Source: Budorcas taxicolor
Taxonomy: Eukaryota > Chordata > Mammalia > Artiodactyla > Bovidae
Direction: 5' to 3'
Assembly: GCF_023091745.1 (NCBI RefSeq)
Contig: NC_068926.1
Location: 51,298,001-51,362,000, forward strand
DNA: 64,000 nt
Part shown: one piece after another, positions 1 to 9,778 of the stretch
Layout of the letters: each line of letters starts with the position of its first letter
Numbering within the stretch: the stretch's first letter is position 1
Made by a program: the position numbers and the translations under genes
The notes under the pieces: generated by a model
What the model was told of the DNA's origin: nothing
What the model saw: the letters and a program-made list of their open reading frames with translations, nothing else
The model's database searches: none

Positions 1-332
1 GGCATGGGACCCAGTTATAGCCAATGATACATGAACTAAAGGCTGCAGTGGGCTTTGGGGAAAGGTTTCTTGTTCTCCATGCACTGGCTATTGTGTCTGG
101 ATGTATTAGCTGGAGCAGTGACAGCCGTTTTGTGATCATGAAGGAATCTGAGATGAGAACAAAGTTGAGGATGAGAAACAAAAAACATGGAAAGAAACTG
201 GGGGTCCATAACAGTGGCACTTAATGAATTAAACTCAGAACTACGTCCTCTTCCTGATTTCTTGCACTGTGAAATAGCAAATGATCTCGTTGTTCAAGAT
301 AATTTGTGCTAGGATTTGTTAATTATTGATAA
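1..332. other. Unassigned left edge
   Basis: No exon, CpG island or young SINE is visible. Parts of 20-220 faintly resemble old LTR-like interspersed sequence, but too weakly to name. The short reading frame at 24-224 has no recognisable domain. Confidence 0.4.
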
Positions 333-546
333 TGCATGTGTGCTCAGCCATGTCTGACTCTGCAACCCTGTGGATTGTAGCCCACCAGGCTTCTCTGTCC
401 GTGGGATTCTGCAGGCAAGAACACTGCAGGGCATTGCCATTTCCTCCTTCAGGGGATCTTCCCAACCCAGGGATCGAACCCAGGTCTCCTGAATCTCCTT
501 GCACTGGCAGACAGATTCTTTACCACTGAGCCACATGGGAAGCCTG
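333..546 (-). mobile_element. Bov-tA SINE
   Basis: Reads in reverse: the Bov-A body (Cys-rich shadow ORF, 'gactctgcaaccctgtgga') comes first. The tRNA-like head with its B-box complement and the terminal 'gggaagcc' come last. This is a ruminant-specific SINE of about 210 bp mobilised by BovB. Several point differences from the usual sequence indicate moderate age. Confidence 0.9.
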
Positions 547-589
547 GGATTTGTTACTTGGATTGTAATGGATATAACTGAATGACGGT

Positions 590-695
590 CAGCTTCTTAC
601 AGACAGGAATGTTCTCCTGTCTTGGTTACTGCTTTATCATCAGTACCCGAAACAAAATAGGTGCTCAGTTAATATTTGCTGACTAATTGGTGAAG
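590..695 (+). mobile_element. L2 3' end fragment
   Basis: Shows the L2 terminal pattern: a gene-desert-type 'cagtacccgaaacaaaatag' followed by 'gtgctcagttaatatttgctga'. Short and strongly diverged, consistent with an ancient mammalian LINE-2 tail. Confidence 0.55.
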
Positions 696-780
696 CAGAG
701 TGTCTGAAGCACCCAAGTGCAGGTTCAAATAGTAAACACAGCAAGCAAACTGAAGTATCCTGAAAGGGTGATGACTGTCG

Positions 781-890
781 GCTCTGCTGTCTGACAGACC
801 TGGTTCAAGGCCAATGCTCTACTCTTAGGCTGTGTGATCTTGGGTTGATGATCGCACCTTTGTTTTCTTGTGCATAAGATGGAATTAATA
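781..890 (+). mobile_element. MIR SINE fragment
   Basis: Carries the MIR order: 'cctggttcaaggcc', then 'ggctgtgtgatcttgggt', then a cytosine-poor 'cataagatggaa' end. Ancient and diverged, abutting the LTR-like element that follows. Confidence 0.55.
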
Positions 891-1322
891 GGCAGAATAA
901 TGACCTCCTCAAGGATGTCCACATCCTAATCTGTGGAACCTGTGAATATGTGACTTTACATGAAAAAGGGACTTCAGCTGTGATTCAGTTAAGGACCCTG
1001 AGAGGGACAGATCCTCTTGGATTATCCAGGTGGCCTCGTGTAATCACAAGGATTCCTGTAAGAGAGAGGTGGGAGGGTGAAGGTCAGTGAAGCAGATGTG
1101 ATGGTGAAGCAGAGGTTGGAGTGATGCAGGATCACCAATTTCTAAAAGCTGCTAAAGGCAGGGAAATAGCTTCTTCTCAAAGTCTCCAACTTTGCAGACA
1201 CCTCTCTAAGACTCATTTCTGGACTTCTGATGTCCAGAAGGATAAAGTAATAAGTTTATGTTGTTTCAAGCCCCTAAGTTGGTGGCAATTCATTATAGCA
1301 GAGACAAGGAGATTTATACCAA
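890..1322 (+). mobile_element. MaLR/MLT-type LTR remnant
   Basis: Begins 'ggcagaataatgacc', continues through 'ggattatccaggtggcc' and 'aatcacaaggattcc', and ends in the family-typical 'ggacttctgatgtccaga ... taagtttatgttgtttcaagcc ... gcagagacaaggag'. Noncoding solo remnant of an ancient endogenous retroviral-like element. The exact subfamily is uncertain. The same family recurs at 29,385-30,062. Confidence 0.6.
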
Positions 1323-1500
1323 GTAGCTGATAATTGCATTTACCTCCAAGGATCTTTGCAAGGATTCAGGAAGTTCAAGCATGAACTTGTGACCAGCTCT
1401 AGCCATTATTAACCAGTCCCAGCAGTAGTCATGCCTCTGATAGGAAGTCAATCCTGATTCCTCCAGCTCACACCCACCTCTCCCCTTCCTGATAACCGAT

Positions 1501-1690
1501 AATAATGCTTGACATTTCTGTGGTTCCAACACTATACTAAAAGCTTTTACATCAGTGTCTCATTTAATTTTCAGTCCCAAGAGGAAAGGGCTTTTCACTC
1601 CAACAGGAAAGGGCTTGTATGATACCCATTTCACAGAGAAAGAAACTAAGGCATGCAGAAGCTAAGAAGGATCATGAGATGGAATGAGAA
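1501..1690 (-). mobile_element. MIR SINE, antisense
   Basis: Antisense MIR landmarks are present: 'taataatgcttgacattt', 'tctcatttaatttt', then 'cccatttcacagagaaaga'. A local duplication of 'aggaaagggctt' lies in the middle (about 1,579-1,616). Confidence 0.6.
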
Positions 1691-2095
1691 GAGGCCTGAT
1701 CCACCTACATTGCACACCCTTCACCAGCTTGACTTAGACACTGATGGCCTTGAGAACAAGATGGGCCTTGTAGCCTTGGTGTAAGCCGTTCCATAAATAA
1801 CTTCAAAGGAACTGCAGGCAGCATAAATTGAAATTTTTCCTCCACGCGGCTGCCAAAGCAAACTGTTTTACAGGTACAAACGGGCTCCACTCCCTTCACC
1901 TGGCCCAGACTTGTCTCCACACCCAGCCTTGCAGGTCTCCTCTCTGCGCTGGGATGCTGGGGGTGGGGGGATGGGTGGTTTACATCCTGCCTGCTGAACC
2001 TCCCCGACATCTGTTTCCTCCTCCCCACTTCGCTGCCCCTGACCTGACACATCATTTCTCACTGCAAGGCCTCCCACCTCGTGCTGCTCAAAGGG
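1691..2095. other. Unassigned unique sequence
   Basis: Contains overlapping open frames on both strands (up to about 120 codons), but no splice-bounded exon, repeated motif or family signature that I can recognise. Confidence 0.4.
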
Positions 2096-2196
2096 AGAGC
2101 TGTTCTGAAACCTGACCCAGACCTGACCACAGTCCCACTGAAAACCCTCCTGGGTCTCCCCAGTGCTTACAGGGGGGAAGTCTGGACTCCTTGTGT

Positions 2197-2251
2197 GGCC
2201 ATTCAGATTTGCCAGGCCATTCAGATTTGCCAAGGCCATTCAGATTTGCCA
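2197..2251 (+). repeat. 18-bp tandem triplication
   Basis: Three copies of 'ggccattcagatttgcca' sit head to tail, with one extra A between copies two and three. The array lies inside the L2 remnant and probably arose by slippage. Confidence 0.9.
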
Positions 2252-2373
2252 GGCTCGTTTAGTCTACCTCAGGACCTTTGCACTTGCTGTATTCCCTGCC
2301 TGAAATGCCTTTTCCAGGGATATCCTTGTGGCTAACTCTCTCCCTTCACTCATAGGGGCCTTCCCAAGAACTT

Positions 2374-2612
2374 ACTTCCCTGATGGTCCAGTGGCTATTT
2401 CACACTCCCAATGCAGGGGCCCATGTTCAACCCCTGGTCAGAGAACTAGACCCCATATGCCACAACTAAGAGTTTGCCGACCACAACTCAAGATCCTGCA
2501 TCCTGAAACTAAGAGATTCCGCATGCCACAACTAAAGAACCACATGTTGCAATGAAGAGTGAAGATCCCACATGCCACAATTAAGACCCAACGCAGCCAA
2601 ATACATTTTTTT
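2374..2612 (+). mobile_element. CHR-type tRNA-Glu SINE
   Basis: Starts 'acttccctgatggtccagtgg' and has a degenerate B box ('gttcaacccctggtcag'). It continues through several 'atgccacaactaa' units and ends 'acccaacgcagccaaata'. A 95-bp AT-rich tail follows to about 2,709. Artiodactyl-specific and inserted in L2. Confidence 0.85.
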
Positions 2613-2798
2613 AAATATGTAAAAATAAATATTGAACAAATACTAAATTTATTAAATTAAATGTTAAAATGTATTTAATTAGATGAATAATAACTAAACA
2701 TTAAAAAAAGAGGACTTCCCTGACCTCCCTCTGTCACCTTCTGCTTCTTCTTCCTTCAGTACTAGCTGGCATTACAACATGCCGTTATATATGTATTT

Positions 2799-3071
2799 TC
2801 ATAATCTTATTTATTCATTTTGGGCTGTGTTGGATCTTCGTGCTTGGGTTGGGTCTCTGTTGCTGTGTGGGCTTTGCTCCAGTTGTGGTGAGCTGGGGCC
2901 ACTCTCTAGTTGTGGTGTGCGGCCTTCTCGGGTTGCAGTGGCTTCTCTTGGGCATGGGCTGTAGGGCTCGCGGGCTTAGTAGTTGCCGCTCTCAGGCTCT
3001 GGAGTAGTTGATCTGCGGCATGTGGGATCCTCCCAGTCCAGGGATCGAACCCATGTCTCCCACACGGGCAG
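2799..3071 (-). mobile_element. CHR-type SINE, antisense, with target-site duplication
   Basis: Antisense element with 'ttttgggctgtgttgg' near its left end and 'gggatcgaacccatgtctcc' near its right end. It is flanked by a diverged duplication of about 22 bp (2,776-2,797 and 3,072-3,093, core 'acatgcc..tatatatg'). This fixes its borders and shows it landed in the L2 remnant. Confidence 0.88.
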
Positions 3072-3240
3072 AACATGCCATCATATATGGATTTGTTTCT
3101 TTGTCTGATCCTGCTCACCAGAAGATAGTCCCCGTGAAATCAGGAAGTATGTCTTAGGTCTCTAAATGATAAACACTAGGAGGACACTTAAGCAAGAGAG
3201 GAGGATTGGGAGCTTTGGAGAGGGGCTTGTTTTAAAAAGA

Positions 3241-3446
3241 AGGCTTTTCTGGTGGCTCAGATGGTAAACAATCCCCCTGCAATGCAAGAGAACTGGGTTC
3301 GATCCCTGGGTCGGGAAGGTCCCCTGGAGAAGGGAATGGCGCCTCACTCCAGTATTCTTGCCTGGAGAATCCCAAGGACAGAGGCAGGCTACAGCCCACA
3401 GGGTTGCAAAAAGTCGGACACGACTGAAGTGACTTAGCACACACAA
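3241..3446 (+). mobile_element. Bov-tA SINE
   Basis: Full-length plus-strand element. The tRNA-like head 'ggcttttctggtggctcag' and B box 'gggttcgatccctgg' are followed by the Bov-A body, ending 'gacacgactgaagtgactta'. About 205 bp. Confidence 0.93.
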
Positions 3447-3964
3447 GGAAGATAACGTTTTATCAGACATATAAAAATGAGGCAACAAGTCACGGCCGTC
3501 TAGGGAAAAGCATTCCAAGTAAAGGGAACCATCAGTGCAAAGGTCCCGAGGCAGCATCATGGGTGTATTTGAGGTCAGTGTGGTGGAGCAGAGTTCAAGA
3601 CGGAAAGACTCACCAGGATGGTCTTCCCAGGCTCTTTCCCTCCCCTGCTGCTGTCCCTCTTGCTTTTCTTGCCTCTTCAACATTGTCTAGCAAAATGGAT
3701 TGTTCTGGCATGGCAGGTGCAATAACAATGATGATTCCTACAAACCAGATTCTGGGTAATGTTCTAATGAACAGCGGACCATGGTGCAGACAGTGAGCAG
3801 CCATATTTTTGGGTATGGGGATGTCAATCCTGCACCCCTATTCCATCACTGGTATGAATGTCTCCTGTGAGTAGTGAAAATTACAGTCAAAGCAAGGAGC
3901 CAACTGGGTCTTGTGGGATGGTACAGGGAAGGCTCCAGAATCAGATGGAGATGGGGTTAAATGT
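3447..3964. other. Mostly unassigned; old repeat trace
   Basis: The stretch 3,510-3,570 contains the phrase 'agtgcaaaggtcccgaggc'. It recurs in related form near 10,555, 51,015 and 57,195 and marks an ancient interspersed repeat I cannot name. The rest shows nothing recognisable. Confidence 0.4.
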
Positions 3965-4125
3965 GAATTGCTTCCCATTGATGACTTTGGGCTGGTGATT
4001 TACCTCTCTGAGCCTTAGTTTCCTCATCCGTGCCTTAGTTTTCTCATCTGTATAGTGGGAATGGTAGCAGTCCCAATCTTACCAGGCTCTTGGGAGGCTC
4101 AGTGAAATACCGTGAACCGTTGATG
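3965..4125 (+). mobile_element. MIR SINE
   Basis: Sense MIR core 'tttacctctctgagcctt' is followed by 'agtttcctcatccgtgcc'. The latter motif is partly duplicated as 'ttagttttctcatctgta', then comes 'agtgggaatggtagcag'. Confidence 0.65.
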
Positions 4126-4129
4126 CTTA

Positions 4130-4290
4130 TATCACTATGAACCAGACACTGCCTGATCAATGCACATTAATTTAATTCTCACAGTCATTCTGGGAGGGAG
4201 GGTCTGTTACTGTTCCCCATTTTACAGATTAGGAAGCAGGTTGAATCACTCGCTCAAGATTACTGTTCCAAGAGCACGTTCTTAAGTCCG
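4130..4290 (-). mobile_element. MIR SINE, antisense
   Basis: Antisense landmarks 'ttaatttaattctcacag' and 'ccccattttacagattagga' are followed by 'cactcgctcaagattac'. Lies tail to tail with the preceding MIR. Confidence 0.6.
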
Positions 4291-4411
4291 ACAAAGTTAG
4301 CCTAGGCACCCAACTAACACAATCGGTTGTAGACAACGTACTGTAATAAGTTTCTAATATTTTTTACACAAAGAATAGGTACATAAAAAACAAACACAAA
4401 AAACAAAGAAA

Positions 4412-4566
4412 ACAGAGGGGTGGGATGGGGTGGGAGGTGGGAAGGAAGTTGAAGAGGGAGGGGACATATGTATACCTATGGCTGATTCATGTTGATGTAG
4501 GGCAGCAATCAACACAATATTGGAAAACAATTATCCTCCAATTAAAAATAAATAAATTTTTTTAAA
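4412..4566 (+). mobile_element. Bovid L1 3' end
   Basis: G-rich 3' UTR, then 'gacatatgtatacctatgg', 'ctgattcatgttgatgta' and 'atcctccaattaaaaataaa' before the A-rich tail. These are hallmarks of the young ruminant L1 3' terminus. Severely 5' truncated; no ORF2 remains. A related copy is at 36,926-37,065. Confidence 0.85.
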
Positions 4567-4584
4567 AAGAAAAAATATATTTTA

Positions 4585-4812
4585 AATTATTTATTTATTT
4601 ATTTTTGGCTGTGCTGGGCTTTTGTTGCTGTGTGTGGGCTTTCTTTAGTTTCGATAAGTGGTGGCTACTCTTCTTTGTGGTGAGAATCAGTAGTTATGTC
4701 ATTGGGGTTTGGTTGCTCCGCAGCATTTGGGATTTTCCCAGACCAGGGATTGAACCGCTGTCCCCTTCACTGGCAGGCAGATTCTTAACCTCTGGACCAC
4801 CAGAGAAGTCTA
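4585..4812 (-). mobile_element. CHR-type SINE, antisense
   Basis: Starts with the T-rich tail complement and 'tttttggctgtgctggg'. It ends with 'ccagggattgaaccgctg' and 'ctctggaccaccagagaag'. Follows directly on the L1 A-tail. Confidence 0.88.
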
Positions 4813-5311
4813 GCACTTTTAATCTTACAGCACACGACCTTGAAAAGTACGGCAGTACAACAGCTGGCACACACATTCACATCTTTGAAAGTTCAAAACC
4901 TGAAGGTTCGTATGTAGGGGACTTACTGTATTTCTTCTTCCTTTGCTTGTTTGTTTTCTGAGTCCCTAAATCTTGCACAGAAGGGTTTTAAGGGTATTAA
5001 TACCAGTCAGGGTAGTGAGTTGCCTATGCCCTTCAGAGCTTCCAGACAGGACACTCAGAGACACACTCCAGAGCTGGGCTGCCAGGGAGCTCTGTCCCCT
5101 GTCCCAGGCAGGAAGCCACCCTCTGAGTGAGGTGCTGCCCCCAGATCCCAGTTCCAGAACCTGCCCCCCTGCTACAGTGCACCCAGCTCAGTGGCCAGAC
5201 CCTCTCTCTACCCCGTGAACTCTGTTCTGAATTCTAATGCTACCTATGGATTGCTGGAACCAGGATCCACACAGAACCTTCACTGCAAGGGAGTCTGAGA
5301 AGCACGTGCGT
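4813..5311. other. Unassigned sequence
   Basis: No gene or repeat could be named with confidence. A stretch around 4,860-4,925 ('gaaagttcaaaacctgaagg') resembles old interspersed sequence only weakly. Confidence 0.35.
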
Positions 5312-5534
5312 GTGTGCATGTCAAGCTGCTTCAGTTGTGTTCAGTTCTTTGCGACCCTGTGGACTGTGGCCCGCCAAGCTTCTCTGTCCATGGGATTCTC
5401 CAGGCAGAAATACTGGGGTAGGTTGCTACACACTCCTCCAGAGGATCTTCTGGACCCAGGGATTGAACCCACCTCTCTTACACCTTCTGCATTGGCAGTT
5501 AGGTTCTTTACCACTAGCATCGCCTTGGAAGCCC
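5312..5534 (-). mobile_element. Bov-tA SINE, antisense
   Basis: Body complement 'tgcgaccctgtggactgtgg' and 'ccatgggattctccaggca' are followed by the head complement with 'gggattgaacccacctctc' and 'cttggaagcc'. About 220 bp. Confidence 0.9.
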
Positions 5535-5639
5535 CTGGAAAGCATACTTGTTGGCTTATGCCATCCAGAAGGCATGCCAGGAGGAGGGAGGGATGAACAC
5601 TGCCCTGCCAGGAAGCTCCATGTGAGCTGGATCCTGGGC

Positions 5640-5745
5640 CCAGTCTATTAAATGTTTGTTGAGTGACTTAATGAGGTGTCAGAGTTAGAAGGTGAACCCA
5701 GAACTGTCTGATTCAAAACCGTGGATCCTTTCCATCTCAACTTTC
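5640..5745 (-). mobile_element. MIR SINE fragment, antisense
   Basis: Short match to antisense MIR-like sequence ending 'aaggtgaacccagaactgtc'. Low identity, so only a tentative assignment. Confidence 0.4.
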
Positions 5746-6440
5746 TCTAGCTTGGACCCTCCCTTGGGATTGTAGAACTCTGTACCCTTACCACAAACAG
5801 TGCTGGGCCTTCCGTGCTGGGCCCTCCTGAGGGTGCTGAGAGGCCTGGAGGGCCTTTCTCAGTCAGTTGGACCCATCACGTTGATATTTTTAAAATGAGA
5901 ATTATTATTGATTTTGTTGGGTAAAAGCCAGAGGGGACACAGGAGGGACACACAAGACGGTGAGCCTCACCAGCTGTGGACAGGCCTCTGGGTTCTGATC
6001 TCGCCTCGACCAGGGGCCTGTGCTCTGGGCCCATCTGTGGGGCTGTTCAGGCCAGGGCTGCTCTGAGAACCACGTGTGGTAACCACTGCAATGTGGATTC
6101 TTATACTGTCCGGACATCCGTGCCGCCGCCACCCTGGGAAGGCTGGGGCTTTTGCTTGGCTTCCCAGGCCCAACCAGGAGGTCAGGCCACCCAGGGGCTA
6201 ATTCCTAACATTCTCTGGGAGGCTGAAAAACAGCAAATGTGGTGCAAAGATGCCGGAAAGGAGACCTCCTTGAATCTCAAGAAAAAAAATCCAGAAGCGC
6301 ACGCGGGGATGTCCAAAACCAGATGTCCAAACTGAAAAAAAAGGAAAAAAAAAAGAAAAGAAAGAACTTTCATGATGCAACTTTAAACAGTCCACAGGGG
6401 ATGTGGTCAAAGCAAATTGCCCCCCACTCCCATCCCACCC
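5746..6440. other. Unassigned sequence with A-rich tract
   Basis: Mostly unique. An A-rich run with scattered G occupies 6,331-6,366. No exon, CpG cluster or named repeat is supported. Overlapping open frames on both strands have no family features. Confidence 0.4.
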
Positions 6441-6910
6441 CCTGCCTCTGAACCTCAATTCCTAGGCACCCGTCCTCCACCCAGAGGCAACTCCTGGTAT
6501 CAGTCCCTCATGTGTCCTGTTAACCACGCCAAGCTCCTAGGACATCCCCGCATCCTCTCTGCTCACTCGTTCATTCTTCTACTGGTCTCACTCTGGTTCC
6601 TTAAATATTGCCGGCACATTCCCACCCTAGGGCCTCTGCACTCCTGCTTTTACCCAGATACTGCAGGCATGGTTCCCTCCCTCACATCTACGGAGTCTTC
6701 CTTTCCTGATTTACTTTTTCGCAGAGCACTAACCTGTCAATACAGCATATGATACATTTATTTAGTTTTCCTTATGGATCTGCACCTTCAGAATGTCAGC
6801 TTCAGGAGGGCAGGGACTTTGGTGTCTTGGTCACTTTGCCGAATTCCCTGAGCCTGGCTAACATGTAATATGGTGCTCAGCACACAGTAGGTACTCCTAA
6901 ATTTATAAAT
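6441..6910 (+). mobile_element. L2 LINE 3' region
   Basis: Shows the L2 order 'ccctagggcctctgcactcc', a central variable part, then 'gaatgtcagcttcaggagg', 'gcagggactttggtgtc' and the terminal 'agcacacagtaggtactcc'. Ancient, moderately preserved over about 450 bp. Confidence 0.72.
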
Positions 6911-7690
6911 ACCCTTCTGGAAGTAGCCAAGCACAGATGAGCACGTGGCTGCACAGTTGATTCCCCTTGCTCTTCTGTGCACAAAAGGGACCCCACTGCA
7001 CGCCCAGGTCTGCACCTGCTTTTGTGCTAAACAATGTATCTTGGAGTTCTGCCCCCTTCAGAACGTACAGCCTGTTCTGTGCTCATCCACGGCTGCCGAC
7101 TGTTCCATTGGAAGAATGCCCAGGCTCCGCACGGCCTGCCCCACTGACGTCCACTGAGGCAGCTCGCCCTGGGGCCGCTGTGAGCAAGGCTGGGGGGATC
7201 TTCATCCTCCTTGGATGTCTCTGTTCTTACCCCACTGGCTTCTGAGAGCAAAGATGCAAGCAGATGGGCTGCAAACACCCCAGAAATGCAGCCCTGGGAG
7301 AAAGGGAGTTGTTTATCTTCAGAGGTAATCAGGCCTATCAGACAGGGGCTTGATCTCATTCCCTGCTTCCTTCTTTCTGAAATGCACACAGTGTCATAAA
7401 TAAAAGCGCAGACATCAGAGGAAGCCGGGGGTGACATGGCAGTTTCTTGCAGCGAAGGCGGGGGAGGTTGGCTGGGGGCCCTGTGTGACATTCTCAGTGA
7501 TATTTTTGTCAGGTGAGATTGGAGAGGAACTCTGAACTCCCCTGTGCAGGAGAGGATGGGGATTTGGGGAAATCTGCTCCCTTCCAAAATCCTCTGTGTC
7601 CTGAAATTTAATTTTCCTATGAGCACCAGGGCATTTTTCCTTCCCTTTAAAGGGCTCTTAGCACACAGGCGGTGACATAACTTTGTATTT
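6911..7690. other. Unique island without recognised repeats
   Basis: About 780 bp between L2 remnants. It includes short AT-rich motifs in a GC-balanced context, such as 'gtcataaataaaagcgcag' near 7,393 and 'tgatatttttgtcagg' near 7,498. A minus-strand open frame of 265 codons crosses it (7,027-7,824) but runs into L2 and SINE sequence, so I do not call it a gene. Could contain a conserved noncoding element. Confidence 0.4.
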
Positions 7691-7800
7691 TGAATGTCGA
7701 CTCCCTGCCTGATGACAGTTCCTGAGGGTTCAGCTTGATCTCCTTTGCTCTTCCCTCTCACAGTGCCTGGCATATAGGAAGCACTTACTAAAATACACAT
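7691..7800 (+). mobile_element. L2 3' end fragment
   Basis: Terminal L2 pattern 'cacagtgcctggcatatagg' with 'aagcacttactaaaatacac', preceded by the diverged 'ctccctgcctgatgacag'. Confidence 0.55.
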
Positions 7801-7803
7801 TGA

Positions 7804-7950
7804 GGGACTTCCCTGGTGGACCACTGGCTAGGACTCCGAGCTCCCAATGCAGGGGGCCTGAGTTTGATCCCTGGTCAGGGAACTAAGATCCTGCAAGCTG
7901 CAACCAAGATCCACTGTAGTCAAATAAATAAATACATATTTAAAACAAAA
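7804..7950 (+). mobile_element. CHR/SINE2-type tRNA-Glu SINE (short form)
   Basis: Starts 'gggacttccctggtgg' and has the B-box region 'gagtttgatccctggtcagg', then 'aactaagatcctgcaagc' and the tail 'agtcaaataaataaataca'. About 145 bp, the short class of the family. Confidence 0.88.
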
Positions 7951-8034
7951 TAAAATACATCCTGAATGACCAAAGCTGGGATGCATGCATTGAAACCAGG
8001 CTTTCCCTCCTTCTACCCACACCGGCTGACTGGG

Positions 8035-8224
8035 AAAGACTCTGATCTTGGGAAAGATTGAAGGCAAAAAGAGAAGGGGGCGGCAGAGGATGAGATGGTT
8101 AGATAGCATCACTGACTCGATGGACACGAGTTTGAGCAAACTCCAGAAATAGTGGAGGACAGAGGAGCCTGGCGGGCTACAATCCATGGGGTCACAAAGA
8201 ATCGGACTTAGTGACTCAACAACG
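8035..8224 (+). mobile_element. BovB LINE 3' end
   Basis: Sense 3' terminus of the RTE-type BovB element. It covers the 'gaggatgagatggttagata' and 'actcgatggacacgagttt' segments and ends 'aatcggacttagtgactcaa'. Strongly 5' truncated. It encodes only degenerate scraps of the reverse transcriptase C-terminus. Confidence 0.85.
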
Positions 8225-8576
8225 ACCCACACTTATGCAAGAGGGTCTCCTGTTACCTTAGGAAGCTTCGGCTGCCTGCCCCTACTTGGCCCCTCAACTT
8301 GGGGTGGGAAGCACGGGTCACTGAGTAGAAAACCGACCTAGGGAGTTCAGGTTTTGCCGGGGTCACAAACAAGCTGGCCTCTGCCGACTGTGGCCCACCC
8401 AGGCGTTTGGTATTTGGCTTGGCCGCGCTTATGCTTTAACCAGGGTGACTCTGAGTGCCTCAGGACAGGCGTGGGGGTGTGCCTGCAGGCCCCACCCACC
8501 CCATTACTCACCTCTCCTCCAGTCACAGGCCCGCTGGTCTTGCCAGGCCCTGCGGGCTTTTACGTTTGCCCTCTCG
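8225..8576. other. Unassigned unique sequence
   Basis: No repeat or exon recognised. GC-rich, with pyrimidine-rich 8,490-8,525. Nothing else noted. Confidence 0.4.
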
Positions 8577-8730
8577 CTTTTATTTATTTATTTATCGTTA
8601 TTATTATTATTATTTTTTGGCTGTGCTGTGCAGCTTGTGGGATGTTAGTTCCCTGACCAGGGATCGAACCCAGGACCACCACAGCAGTGAATGTACCGAG
8701 CCCCAACCGCTGGACCACTGGAGAATTCCC
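8577..8730 (-). mobile_element. CHR/SINE2-type SINE, antisense
   Basis: T/A-rich tail complement with a short TTA run (about 8,600-8,614) is followed by 'tttttggctgtgctgtgc'. It ends 'ccagggatcgaacccagg' and 'ctggaccactggagaattcc'. Confidence 0.88.
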
Positions 8731-8747
8731 ACCCTCCCCATTTTGTG

Positions 8748-8850
8748 TGTGTGTTAATTGCTCAGTTGTGTCCTACTCTTTTCAATACCATGGACTGTAG
8801 CCCGCTAGGCTCCTCTGTCCATGGAATTCTCCAGGCAAGACTACTGCATT
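8748..8850 (-). mobile_element. Bov-A monomer fragment, antisense
   Basis: Covers only the Bov-A body ('ccatggactgtagcccgct' to 'ggaattctccaggcaagac'). No tRNA-like head is present, so this is a truncated Bov-tA or a Bov-A monomer. Confidence 0.8.
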
Positions 8851-9164
8851 TTAAGGCACAACAAAAGTATGAAAAGAAGTGTAAGATCTCCTATGTGTAC
8901 ACTGTTCTGATGTGTACAGGAGGCTTGCCCCTGTGATGCTCATCTGGGCATCTTTTGAGTTGTCACTGACAGAGATCCAGAGAATGAGAGGTTTCCTTTG
9001 TGGGTACTCAGATGGCCAGCCTGGGGAGCTTTTGGGGCCACTGGAGTCAAGGAGGCTTAGGGCTGGGAATTCCCTGGTGGTCCCGTGATTAGGACCCAGT
9101 ACTTTTATTGCTGGGGGCAAGGGTTCAGTCCCTGGTCAGGGAAATAAGATCTTGCAAGCTGCAG

Positions 9165-9778
9165 TTCAGTTCAGTTCAGTCACTCAGTTGTGTCCGACTC
9201 TTTTTGACCCCATGAATTGCAGCATGCCAGGCCTCCCTGTCCATCACCAACTCCCGGAGTTCACCCAAACCCACATCCATCGAGATGGTGATGCCACCCA
9301 GCCATCTCATCCTCTGTCGTCCCCTGTCTCCTCCTGCCCCCAATCCCTCCCAGCATCAGAGTCTTTTCCAATGAGTCAACTCTTCTCATGAGGTGGCCAA
9401 AGTACTGGAGTTTCAGCTTTAGCATCATTCTTTCCAAAGAACACCCATGACTGATCTCCTTTAGAATGGATTGGTTGGATCTCCTTGCAGTTCATGGGAC
9501 TCTCAAGAGTCTTCTCCAACACCACAGTTCAAAAGCATCAATTCTTCGGTGCTCAGCTTTCTTCAAGGTCCAACTCTCACATCCATACATGACTACTGGA
9601 AAAACCATAGCCTTGACTAGATGGACATTTGTTGGCAAAGTAATGTCTCTGCTTTTGAGTATGCTGTCTAGGTTGGTCATAACTTTCCTTCCAAGGAGTA
9701 AGCGTCTTTTAATTTCATGGCTGCAATCACCATCTGCAGTGATTTTGGAGCCCCCCAAAATAAATTCTGACACTATTA
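9165..9778 (-). mobile_element. BovB LINE 3' fragment, antisense, inside a SINE
   Basis: About 615 bp of the BovB 3' region in reverse. Landmarks are repeated 'cagttcagtt' at the left, 'aactcccggagttcaccca', and a right end near 'taaattctgacactatta'. It retains a readable piece of ORF2 on the minus strand. Confidence 0.9.
9492..9770 (-). pseudogene. BovB ORF2 C-terminal fragment (RTE reverse transcriptase remnant)
   Basis: Minus-strand frame encoding a piece of the BovB reverse-transcriptase protein downstream of its catalytic palm, including the segment 'VMYGCESWTLKKAEHRRIDA'. The fragment lacks the endonuclease domain and the catalytic Asp motif, and a stop at its 3' side separates it from the extreme C-terminus. 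It is a relic that travelled with the truncated LINE. Its apparent start Met lies in flanking SINE sequence and is meaningless. Confidence 0.85.

Larger units (their letters stand above)
2100..3165 (+). mobile_element. L2 LINE remnant, interrupted
   Basis: L2 3' region in pieces. The segment 2,100-2,370 holds the typical 'cctcaggacctttgcacttgctg' stretch. The segment 2,710-2,798 continues with 'acttccctgacctccct'. The segment 3,095-3,165 holds 'caccagaagatagtccccgtgaaatcagg'-type tail sequence. Two CHR-type SINEs and an 18-bp tandem duplication interrupt it, so it predates them. Confidence 0.6.

Noticed and set aside
890..1322. Functional endogenous retrovirus
   Set aside because: Only a diverged LTR-like remnant is present, with no internal coding sequence on either side. 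The same applies to 25,190-25,571 and 29,385-30,062.
3241..3446. tRNA-like B box and head sequences here and in all other Bov-tA and CHR copies as tRNA genes
   Set aside because: They are SINE heads derived from tRNA-Glu that do not form a full cloverleaf with acceptor stem, and are followed by SINE bodies.
5300..5534. Cysteine-rich open frames (5,237-5,651) as a small secreted protein
   Set aside because: This is the characteristic conceptual translation of antisense Bov-tA and recurs at every such copy in the window.
7027..7824. 265-codon minus-strand open frame as a gene
   Set aside because: It starts inside a SINE and L2 tail, has no domain, and has no splice or promoter context.
9165..9778. 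Active BovB LINE
   Set aside because: Only about 0.6 kb of the 3' end remains, without endonuclease or catalytic reverse-transcriptase residues and with a stop.
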